Assembly: GCF_037325665.1 (NCBI RefSeq)
Contig: NC_090260.1
Location: 48,828,467 to 48,892,466, forward strand
Source: Littorina saxatilis
Lineage: Eukaryota; Mollusca; Gastropoda; Littorinimorpha; Littorinidae
Reading direction: 5' to 3'
DNA: 64,000 nucleotides
The notes beneath the pieces are model-generated. The model made no database searches. It was not told where the DNA came from and was given only the letters and a program-made list of their open reading frames with translations. The translations under genes and the position numbers were made by a program. Shown here one piece after another: positions 1 through 8,698 of the stretch (positions within the stretch are counted from its first letter, which is position 1; every line of letters starts with the position of its first letter).

Positions 1-107
1 GATATTTCCTCTCCCCCCCCTTTCGCTCTCTGTGTGTCCATCTCTCTGTCCATCTCTCTCTCTGTCCATCTCTGTCTCTGTCCATCTCTGTCTCTGTATG
101 TGTTCCA

Positions 108-139
<32 letters not shown>

Positions 140-180
140 CCTCTCTCTCTCCCTCTCTCTCTCTTTCTCTCTTTTTTATT
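1..180. repeat. Pyrimidine simple repeat (TC/TCTG)n
   Basis: Almost uninterrupted C/T tract with short TGTC and TCTCTC motifs, followed by a T run to about 192. No coding signal; the apparent Ser/Leu-rich frame is a translation of the repeat. Confidence 0.9.
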
Positions 181-254
181 ATTTTTTTTTTTAGCATGTT
201 GATGGATGTTTCCATGGAGATGGACCACGCATTCCACTGTCCCTAGAACATGTT

Positions 255-1833
255 ACCACGGACCTACATTCTACTGGATGGCTGTCTCAGGATCTAGGTC
301 ACTTTAGTGGGAATATCGGTCAACTTCGAAACCTGGGGACCAGCCACTTCCGGTTCCCCTTTCAGAGTAATGAGATTGCTGGGGCCGTAGAATTGTTCAT
401 CCAGTTTTGTCCTTTTTTTCCAAAGTTGATATTAGTCGGAAGAAACAAGGACACGTGTGGTACGTGGGGGTATTTCCCGGCGAGTTTTCAGTGTTGTTGT
501 TGTTGCGAAGCGAAGCGGCTTCCCAGTGCGGAAGGCAGGCAGTGTGTGCATCAAACAGTGTTGTTGTGATGGATGGATGAGTGAGTGATCAGGGTGAATG
601 AGTTAGTTAAACTGTGACTGAATATCTATTGATTGATTGATATTAAAGTGAACATTAGGGGGGGGGGGTTAGAAATGCACCATTGTGCACTCGCCTTGAT
701 GTAAGGAACATTACTGCAGTCTCCAACAGCTTCAAAGTGGGTTAGACAGGCTCTTGATAAAGACTGAGGCAAAATGTGCCAAATCACACATTGTCTTGTA
801 AGAAGGAAAAATCTTCATTTGTCACCTTTCTGCACTTTTTTGACTTTGAGTGCATAGCCACAATGGTCACAGACAAGATTCATCAAACAGATTTCAAAAA
901 GACCCCAAACTGAACTTGTTATTACTATTTCTAACCCCTCTCACCTTTTTGACTTGGCCGTACCCAAGCCAAAAGGTTAAAAAAAAATCATAACTAATTC
1001 CATGTTGACTTTTTGGTGGGGTGGACCTATTGTTCCAGATTCGCCTTGATTAGAGCAACACTAGTGCAGTGTCCAACAGCTTTTAAAATTTGTTTTGACC
1101 TCTTGACAATGTACATGTCAACAATCCCTGACTGTGATGTAGTAAGAAAAAATCTTCATTTCTCCCCTTTCTCCACTTTTTTGTGTGTCAGTGCATAGCC
1201 ACAATGGTCACAGAAAAGATGCAGCAAACAGATTTGAAAAAGACCCAAAACTGAATTTGTTATGAATATTTCTCACCTTTTTTGGACTTAAAAAAATTTG
1301 GCCCAACAAACACAACACAAATCTTTATTTTTCCCCTTTCTTCATCATTTTGTCAGATCGAATTCATCCTCGTCCTGTGAGGAAAAAAAACCCGTCTATG
1401 AAATATTCATAGTTGTTATACGAATTGAAAACAAAAAGGCTATTAATGAGAACACAAACAAGCCAAAGTTTGCAAACTACTAGCTTAGTAGACTAGGAGT
1501 AGGAAAGTCTGCAAGTGTACTGTTGCACAACTTACAGTCGACAAAGCGAGTATTTACGGCGACAGGGAGAACAAAAAACGTAAGCAAGAAGATTTTCAAT
1601 ATTATAAAATCAACAGTTCATAAGTTATACGCGGAAAACATAGTAATAGCTTTTATTTTACCCAAAGAATGTCGTCGACGTTGAAGTTTTTGCAGACGAC
1701 ATTGCTGGTGGAATTGAAACCGGATGTGATCGATCCCCAGCAGTTGGTTTGACCTCGTTTCTCTCACTGCCTGACAAGGCGAGAGAGAGAGCGCGCACCG
1801 AGACAGCCATCCAGTAGAATGTAGGTCCGTGGT
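255..1833. mobile_element. Non-autonomous DNA element with 34-bp terminal inverted repeats
   Basis: The sequence beginning ACCACGGACCTACATTCTAC at 255-288 recurs as its exact reverse complement at 1800-1833, giving a 1.58-kb element with perfect 34-bp ends. I found no open frame of transposase type inside. The interior carries a diverged direct duplication: 678-965 and 1022-1290 share blocks such as GTGCATAGCCACAATGGTCA and the following AAACAGATTT stretch in the same order. No clear target duplication was found, so the superfamily is not assigned. The right end abuts a fragment of another repeat family (1834-1918). Confidence 0.7.
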
Positions 1834-1918
1834 GTGTGTGTATGTGTGACGGAGTGATTGAGTTTGTGTTACTGTTTGTCGATTTCTTACGGGATCCTTG
1901 AAGGCTTCGCCTCTTGTT
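1834..1918 (+). mobile_element. Truncated end of the GGCTCACGTAAG repeat family
   Basis: The stretch GTGACGGAGTGATTGAGTTT followed by a CTTACGG core and GGCTTCGCCTCTTGT is shared with 35446-35545, with 48490-48582, and with the minus strand at 28275-28325. Only one end of the family is present here. Confidence 0.7.
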
Positions 1919-2582
1919 TTTAATAATTTTGTCTGTTTCTTACGACTTAGCTTTCGTATAGTGTTATGCCTATTTTTTGGGTTTAAAATCCACCATGTAG
2001 AGGCATGGCATATTCATGATCAATTTTATTTGCTGGCGTTCTCTGGTGTCTTCTTGCTAACTTCGATAAAGTCCATCTTGACATTTATGAATGATGTAAT
2101 TGTGGTGTTTCACAGGTACATTGTGTAAACATGTCAAGACATTGAGGTTTTACCGCCCTAGCGTTCATTGATTTTGTGCGCATTTCATGGCGAAAGGTTG
2201 TAACGATTCCTGTTTTTGAAGCACTCTTTTTTTGCAAATGTTTGAAACTCGTATCTGTAGAACCACCGTCTGAAGGTTTGAGATTATCGTTATTTGCCAA
2301 TCCATGAGTGGAGGCATCACCAAGAGTTTTTATTTTTTATTTATTTTTTTATTTTTTTTATTTGCCAAGCACATCATTGTGGGGCTTTTTATCAAAATCA
2401 TGCATCCGTCTACAAGTATATATTTCCATCACAACTGCATGTACACATACCAGATATAACGAGTCCAACATGCCTCTTGTCATCGTCCTGTGTAATTCGC
2501 AGAGGCTGCGTTGTGCAGTGTTAGATTCATTGCATATCAACTGCAGCTACCCAGGAAAAAATACCATCAAAAACCAGGATGA
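1919..2582. other. Stretch without an assigned gene, upstream of the NHL gene remnant
   Basis: AT-rich sequence with T-runs near 2330-2360. Weakly coding-looking triplets near 2470-2580 could belong to upstream exons of the NHL gene remnant, but I could not join them in phase. Confidence 0.4.
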
Positions 2583-2858
2583 CGTTTACCAACCGTGAGT
2601 CGTGACGTCATTGAATACGCGTCACGACTCCGCAGGAAGAAGAAGTATGAGGGCGTGGCGGCCGGACTGGACAACAACACGCAGCTATTGACGACACGCG
2701 GTTATCTTGACGTCATCGCGCGTGGCGGGCGACTTGTTAAGAGCTTCTACTTGCCAAAGTTGCGTATCCCTGACTACGTGTGTTCGCCGGTGGTGATGAC
2801 GTCATTGTGTCTGACTATGCGGCCCACGAACTGTACCGTATCAACGCAAGGACTGGAC

Positions 2859-2936
<78 letters not shown>

Positions 2937-3264
2937 GTGTGTACACGTAAAGCTTGACACGTTTTCTCTGCACTTCAAGGTAACCGAGACAATGAGTCAT
3001 CCAGATATGGAGACCCCTCACCAGGCTGTCGTCGACAAGGGAGGCAACCTGTATGTGGCCAGCCCCCTCTCCAAGAGACTCATGGTTATGTCCCGTGCCG
3101 GAGAATGGCGGACACTGCTCCAGGGCAAACGTAAGATGCCTACCGGTGTCTGCGTCACCACTGATGACGTCATTGTCTCTTGGGCCGACGTGCACATTAC
3201 AGAAGACTTGGATATGAGGAGTTGGAGCATCGTCAGGGGCTACTCAATGTCTTACGTCAACTGA
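2583..3264 (+). pseudogene. 3' end of an NHL-repeat (beta-propeller) protein gene, probably broken
   Basis: Two exon-like segments encode an NHL-type propeller C-terminus, the fold found in TRIM2/3/71-like proteins. The first (2583-2860) reads an arginine-rich start, then a blade ending near KSFYLPKLRIPDYV, then shifts frame to GDDVIVSDYAAHELYRINAR and TGQ at a donor (GT at 2861). The second (2980-3264) continues in phase with VTETMSHPDMETPHQAVVD, GGNLYVASP, a KMPTGVCVTTDDVIVSW blade and stop TGA at 3262-3264. Seen directly: an AG acceptor at 2978-2979, a 119-bp intron that is almost pure GT, and an in-frame stop (TGA in the downstream blade's frame) near 2774, so at least one indel separates the two halves of the first exon. 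NHL identity rests on the repeated hydrophobic-D/GG-VxVS pattern. No RING or B-box is visible. Alternatives are a working gene with an unrecognised exon boundary, or a sequencing error. Confidence 0.55.
2861..2938 (+). repeat. (GT)n microsatellite inside the NHL-gene intron
   Basis: About 39 GT dinucleotides start at the splice donor itself. Together with a short tail up to the acceptor at 2978-2979 they form the whole intron. Confidence 0.9.
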
Positions 3265-3417
3265 TAATGACGTCACATAAATAACTGGCTGGAAAATACG
3301 CACTGTGACCTAAATCAGAAGTGCGCATGCATTTTCAGGTCGTCGAAAATCGTTCTGTTGGTATTTTCGAAGAAAGTAAAGTATGTTTCACAATTTGTCT
3401 TCTTCATAATACGTTTC

Positions 3418-3423
3418 AATAAA
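3418..3423 (+). terminator. Poly(A) signal AATAAA of the NHL gene
   Basis: Canonical AATAAA about 154 bp after the stop codon at 3262-3264, on the same strand and in AT-rich sequence. Position and motif fit a eukaryotic 3' end. Confidence 0.5.
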
Positions 3424-3512
3424 ACAGTTGAGATTCGTACATGACTGATGGATTGTTTGTGTACATATTTGAATTCTAATTAGCTAGTTACCCTATTTTG
3501 TTTTGTGGTTTT

Positions 3513-3575
3513 TACATTAAGTCAAGTTTTGACTCAATGTTTCAACATAGACGGGGAATCAAAACAAGGATCGTG

Positions 3576-3656
<81 letters not shown>

Positions 3657-3671
3657 TGTGTGTGTGTGTGT

Positions 3672-3714
<43 letters not shown>

Positions 3715-3782
3715 TGTGTGTGTATGTGTGTGTGTGTGTGTGTGTGTGTCTGTGTGTGTGTGTGTGTGTATGTGTGTGTGCG
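3513..3782 (-). repeat. Fragment of the ATTTAGTCAAG element with an expanded (GT)n tract
   Basis: ACATTAAGTCAAGTTTTGAC at 3515, then a conserved block running to GATCGTGGTG, matches (in reverse) the tail of the copies at 26822-27918, 35971-36745 and 61557-62425. The dinucleotide tract (about 3577-3782, with TCTG and TATG interruptions) sits where those copies also carry CA/GT repeats, so it probably grew from the element's own tract. Confidence 0.7.
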
Positions 3783-3953
3783 TGATTCATCCTGTCTGTT
3801 TTCCTTCCTTCCTTTCTTTCTGCCACGAACAAAAAGTTTTGTTGTTAATGTTGTCAGCCTGCGCGCTAAGAAGGAATCGTGATCTAATGCGATTACCACA
3901 AAGGAATATTTGTAAAGTTTGTGCTTTTTGATCAATTTACAGTCTAAAAGAAT

Positions 3954-4021
3954 GTGTTTGTTTGTTTGTTTGTTTGTTTGCTTAACGCCCAGCCGACCAC
4001 GAAGGGCCATATCAGGGCGGT
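3954..4021 (-). mobile_element. Tail-only insertion of SINE family A, with 11-bp target duplication
   Basis: Only the 3' tail of SINE A is present, from the (GTTT)n end to ATATCAGGGCGGT. It is bounded by TCTAAAAGAAT at 3943-3953 and again at 4022-4032, so this roughly 68-bp piece inserted as such. A second insertion starting at the same SINE position is at 44905-44965. Confidence 0.8.
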
Positions 4022-4032
4022 TCTAAAAGAAT

Positions 4033-5420
4033 TAACTTTTATGTTTCACTATTTGGGTATTAAGGAACACAAATAAACAAGACGACACAGAGAGGAATAG
4101 GCGTGCTATTCTTGCATTCAAAAAAAGGAACACAACTGCATGTCTTGCTGAACGTTTTATTCTTAGAAAAGCAAAATATCTACACACAACATCGCTTTAG
4201 TTCAGTCACTCCTAGATCCTAACAAACTTGACCTAACCAAAATCAAAACTGAGGTAACGATCAGAACCAAAAAGATAACATACCGACGGAAAGCTGCGGG
4301 GACGGCACCCACTACAGTACTCATGGTATCGCCAAAGGTCCGGCGGTGAGACTACATTTTCTTTTTCTTTTAGGCTACTTGTTGATGGCGGTCCACTTCG
4401 GGAGAGTGTGATGATTTACTTTGTGCGGCAGTCAGCATAAGCTAATCGAGACAGTGAATCTAAGCCGAGATTGTATTCGTCATAGAGACGTCACAATGTA
4501 AATGTCTATGACGTTATTTTCCTAACCTTGTCTCTTGTCTAGGAAACACGAAGGTGTGGAAAGTATTTCTTAAAAACATAATATTATTGCTAAGACCAAC
4601 GATAGTGGCATGAAGCAATGTCAATGTGTAGAATTGCTTCATGTTTAATAACCTTCTCGTTCACTCGAGAGCAATGTAACCTGGGAATTGCTTGGCAACA
4701 GACAACATTTATCGTAACGTGAAACCAACGATCAGTTCCAGTCTGTTCGTCAAGACCCGAAGAAGTCCTGTACGAAAGATTCTAGGCAGGTTAGTAAATG
4801 ATTCATAATCAGTAACTTTCTGATGAAGCCAATCCTAGTGTGTGTTCGTGTAATCATTTGTCTGTTCGTTTGGAGAAATTAGATGACACGAATTGGTCAT
4901 TTGTGTTCCATTTCTCAAGATGCTGAAACATGTTCTGTTTCATTTTACATGTTACTAGATGAACGATTTGTTAACGGTATGCTACACTTTGTGTGCAGAC
5001 ACTGAATTCTCTTCACCGAGGATTGGATCAGCTGTTTTATTTGTATACCTATATCTACACTGAATTCGCTAACATGTACGTCGACGAAGAATAACCACTT
5101 GGTGTAACCTGCTGTAACTGTTGGCGTCGTCGACCTGTTCGTCCCTGGATCCTCGTCGACCCCACATTTGCCATTCGTCATCCTGTCTTCATTATTTCTT
5201 CAACCTCAAGCTAAGCGACTAACACTATAAGCCATTGTCATCATATGTCCTAGAAACTGTGTTTGTCACCAGAAACTTTTGAAGAAGAATAACTTTGTGT
5301 TCTCCCATTGTGGGCATCTATTTATTAATTAACCTGTAGTAAATAGAGGATGCTGTAAATGTTGAACAATATCTAGTTAGCTAATTATAAAAAAAATTGT
5401 TCAAACTAAATTAACGCTGT
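4033..5420. other. Stretch with no recognised gene
   Basis: Unique-looking AT-rich DNA with only short open frames. At 4387-4404 an 18-bp piece, GCGGTCCACTTCGGGAGA, matches the unit of the 66-bp minisatellite that starts 1.1 kb downstream. Nothing else was recognised. Confidence 0.5.
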
Positions 5421-5522
5421 TGTGTATTCTTTGGGAAAGAGAAAACAGTGTAAGCGCAGAAGGAGATTGTGTGCATCTCAACCAAACGTCTATACCCTAG
5501 ACCAACCGGTAAAATCGTCACA

Positions 5523-6030
5523 GAGAGGTATCAGGCTAGATGTGGTATTGTCATTGACCAGCATTCTGCTGAGGGCGGCCCACTTCGGGAGAGGTATCAG
5601 GCTAGATGTGGTATCGTCAATGACCAGCATTCTGCTGAGGGCGGTCCACTTCGGGAGAGGTATCAGGCTAGATGTGGTATCGTCAATGACCAGCATTCTG
5701 CTGAGGGCGGTCCACTTCGGGAGAGGTATCAGGCTAGATGTGGTATCGTCATTGACCAGCATTCTGCTGAGGGCGGTCCACTTCGGGAGAGGTATCAGGC
5801 TAGATGTGGTATCGTCATTGACCAGCATTCTGCTGAGGGCGGTCCACTTCGGGAGAGGTATCAGGCTAGATGTGGTATCGTCATTGACCAGCATTTTGCT
5901 GAGGGCATTCCACTTCGGGAGAGGTATCAGGCTAGCTAGATGTAGTATCGTCATTGACAAGCATTCTGCTGAGGGCGGTCCACTTCGGGATAGGTATCAG
6001 GGTAGATTTGGCATCGTAACTGACAAGCAT
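5523..6030. repeat. 66-bp minisatellite, about 7.5 copies
   Basis: GAGAGGTATCAGGCTAGATG recurs at exact 66-bp steps from 5523 (5589, 5655, 5721, 5787, 5853, 5919), with a 4-bp insertion near 5935 before the last, diverged copies. The period is a multiple of three, so several frames stay open on both strands through the array and give 22-residue 'repeat proteins'. With no start context, splice signals or known domain I treat these frames as by-products of the repeat. Confidence 0.9.
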
Positions 6031-6360
6031 TATGACGAAAAGAGCATCTCTCGTCACCAACGTGTGGCTATACGTATGGCATTTTGCACGATGGAACTCA
6101 CAGCACGAGTTCAGAAGAAACACATACGTCATTCCAGTTGGACGTTCTGTAGCTGATACATTCTTGCACGTTGATGAATGTTGGAGATCGTGCAGTGCCA
6201 CTACGCCACAATTGGCGAGTAGTCGTAGTAATAGTTCGCCCGTCACAGATTCCATGTTGACTCGCAGAGCAGGTGTAGTCTCATGAACTGAGTTGTTCTA
6301 TCCACATAGCGTGGCGGATCACCTATGTGTCTGACTGGCTCCATCAGCAGAACAAGTCGT

Positions 6361-6669
6361 TTGTTTGTTTGTTTGTTTGCTTAACGCCCAGCCGACCACG
6401 AAGGGCCATATCAGGGCGGTGCTGCTTTGACATATAACGTGCGCCACACACAAGACAGAAGTCGCAGCACAGGCTTCATGTCTCACCCAGTCACATTATT
6501 CTGACACCGGACCAACCAGTCCTAGCACTAACCCCATAATGCCAGACGCCAGGCGGAGCAGCTACTAGATATCCAATTTTAAAGTCTTTGGTATGACCCG
6601 GCCGGGGTTCGAACCCACGACCTCCCGATCACGGGGCGGACGCCTTACCACTAGGCCAACCGTGCCGGT
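6361..6669 (-). mobile_element. Full-length tRNA-derived SINE, family A
   Basis: Read on the minus strand, a tRNA-like head comes first: A-box-like TGGCCTAGTGGTAAGGCGT and B-box-like GGTTCGAACCCC. An unrelated body follows, and it ends in CTGGGCGTTAAGCAAACAAA with a repeated AAAC tail. Perfect 11-bp direct repeats GAACAAGTCGT flank it at 6350-6360 and 6670-6680, as expected for LINE-mediated insertion. Other copies or tails lie at 3954-4021, 44905-44965, 54366-54529 and 57664-57733. Confidence 0.92.
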
Positions 6670-6825
6670 GAACAAGTCGTGAACTGATGAAGGGACCTGA
6701 CAGGACCTCTAAATGGGAGGGGTGTACATTTCGAATTCTTCTTCTTCTTCTTGTCGTTCGCTGTTAGATCGTCAGTCCGGACTGCAGGGCGAAACGTGCT
6801 GTCCTCTCCAAGTCCTCTCTGGAGC

Positions 6826-6995
6826 CGTATGTATAAGTTACAGCTCCGTCCATCCATGGTATCGCCTGATATTTTGTCGAGACTGGGTCAATGAATATGA
6901 TGACAGCCTCGAGTGACGTCATTATATTCTTTCACCCCGTCGAGACAAAATATCACGCAATACCATGGATGGACAGAGCTGTAACGTATATATGG
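6826..6995. repeat. Foldback (long hairpin) sequence
   Basis: 6830-6908 pairs with the reverse complement of 6912-6992. CATCCATGGTAT and GATATTTTGTC on the left face GACAAAATATC and ATACCATGGATG on the right, and pairing continues almost to a CTCGAG centre. Arms are about 80 bp and imperfect. This fits a foldback MITE. Confidence 0.75.
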
Positions 6996-7427
6996 CATTA
7001 CCAAAGTAATGAGAATTTGTCATGGGACGTGGAAACAAAGCATGGGAAATTCACCATGGGCAATCAACGCAAGCCTAGAAGTTGTAGAACTATATTTTGT
7101 TTCAGTCTTGGCAAGGCCAGTTTTGTCCAGTTCCGAAAAAGACATCATGAATTCAATCCCCCTGCTGAGACAAAATGGATGAAAACGTATAAGCTAATAT
7201 CCCGTGACGCATCAAAGCTTAATTTTGTTTTGAAATGTCTTCACAACGTACAGATAATGTATAACGACATAATCGCCATCACAAGACAGGAAAAACGCAC
7301 ACTTTGTTTTTCGTCTGCTACATTGTTGGTTGACGGAGAGAATAAAGCTTCAATCGTACCTTCATCAACAGGAATAAATGCTCAATCCGCTGTCATTTCG
7401 CACCTGAACATTGGGGTTTTTCTTTGA
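6891..7427 (+). CDS. Unassigned 178-codon open frame
   Basis: The longest open frame in this stretch that is not produced by a tandem repeat. It starts inside the foldback sequence and shows no signal peptide, membrane segment, zinc finger or other motif I recognise. Its composition resembles the surrounding AT-rich DNA, and there are no convincing splice sites. It is most likely a chance frame, recorded only because of its length. Confidence 0.12.
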   Translation: MNMMTASSDVIIFFHPVETKYHAIPWMDRAVTYIWHYQSNENLSWDVETKHGKFTMGNQRKPRSCRTIFCFSLGKASFVQFRKRHHEFNPPAETKWMKTYKLISRDASKLNFVLKCLHNVQIMYNDIIAITRQEKRTLCFSSATLLVDGENKASIVPSSTGINAQSAVISHLNIGVFL

Positions 7428-7489
7428 CCTTTTGGTTAACATTGATACCGCAACCCAAAAGAGTGTTTCAGCTGTTTCAAGACACGGGC

Positions 7490-7836
7490 GGGCGGGGATG
7501 TAGCTCAGTCGGTAGCGCGCTGGATTTGTATCCAGTTGGCCGCTGTCAGCGTGAGTTCGTCCCCACGTTCGGCAAGAGATTTATTTCTCAGAGTCAACTT
7601 TGTGTGCAGACTCTCCTCTGTGTCCAAACACCCCCGTGTGTACACGCAAGCACAAGACCAAGTACGCACGAAAAAGATCCTGTAATCCATGTCAGAGTTC
7701 GGTGGGTTATAGAAACACGAAAATACCCAGCATGCTTCCTCCGAAAACGGCGTATGGCTGCCTAAATGGCGGGGTAAAAACGGTCATACACGTAAAAGCC
7801 GTGGGAGTTTCAGCCCACGAACAAACAAACAAACAA
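7490..7836 (+). mobile_element. tRNA-derived SINE, family B, with 11-bp target duplication
   Basis: The tRNA-like head GGATGTAGCTCAGTCGGTAG is followed by a GTGAGTTCGTCCC B-box-like block. The body has the CACGCAAGCACAAGACCAAG and TACCCAGCATGC segments it shares with family C, and the tail is CAAACAAACAAAC. AAGACACGGGC flanks it at 7479-7489 and 7837-7847. A second copy at 59734-60097 is nested in another SINE. Confidence 0.9.
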
Positions 7837-7847
7837 AAGACACGGGC

Positions 7848-8422
7848 TTATCCGCTGTCTAAAATGTCACCGGAAGCGAAAAAAATGTGTCATGCATACT
7901 GTCACAAAAAGACGTCATGACAAAGTTACACGCAAAACGAAAGAGACTTTGTCGTCATTTACTTTTGTTCGGACTTTTCCGCGTTTGCAGTTTTCTGAAG
8001 ACTGAAATAAACTGCATGTGGTTAATTTCATCCGTTTAATGCTTGTCGAAACGAGCCATAAGGCTTTAGAATAAAAGATTTCACGCATAACCTGTCCATC
8101 GCAGTTCGTAGGTTGAATCTATGAATCGGCCAGAGATAGATCTGCATTTCTGGTACAACCTTCCAGATTATGAACAGCGGGTTCATGAATCATGGTCGGT
8201 GTCACAAACTCTGCCCAAGTCCAGCCATGACTTATTTTGTAATTCGTGCATGAGCTGGGTTTCGTGCGGTTTTGGCGTAGCTGAGTGCCTATACAGTGAC
8301 TCGGTGTGTGTCCGTGGATATGTACAGCCAATCGCGGGAGGGTATTCACGCACGTGGTGGTGCGTGAACGAGTCACAGGCTCGAAGGTCACTGCTGTGTA
8401 AAACTGTGAAGGAAACGGATGG
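7848..8422. other. Flank of the hAT element; no gene recognised
   Basis: Unique-looking sequence with short frames on both strands. A 176-codon minus-strand frame here crosses the end of the hAT element and is not credible as a gene. Confidence 0.4.
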
Positions 8423-8428
8423 TTGATG
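8423..8428. repeat. Left target duplication TTGATG of the hAT element
   Basis: TTGATG directly precedes the left terminal repeat and recurs directly after the right one at 12441-12446. Confidence 0.75.
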
Positions 8429-8447
8429 CAGACCTGTTTACTCTTAC
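8429..8447 (+). repeat. hAT left terminal inverted repeat
   Basis: CAGACCTGTTTACTCTTAC begins with the CAG typical of hAT ends and pairs with 12422-12440. Confidence 0.85.
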
Positions 8448-8698
8448 GGAATGGGCGGAAGTTGTACGGATTTAAGATCGTTTTTCCGCTTGTCCGCGCA
8501 CTGCTTAAAGTCTTCCGCATTTTGGCGCGATTTCGAAAAAAAAAATTGTTGGTGATGTTTTCGGTAAAAAGTTGCGATAGTTTTCTCAGTATTAAGACGT
8601 CTTTCAGCCATTTCCGGTTAGAACGGTTTCTTCTTCCGGTAGTGAACACGTGTTGCCTGTTCAGTGTTGTTCAGTGTTGGTGTAGTCTGTACTTCAAA

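Noticed and set aside
5422-6255. Overlapping frames of 107-244 codons with 22-residue repeats
   Set aside because: Produced by the 66-bp minisatellite (period divisible by three) and open on both strands.
8119-8649. 176-codon minus-strand frame
   Set aside because: It crosses the left end of the hAT element, so half of it belongs to the transposon; no motif.
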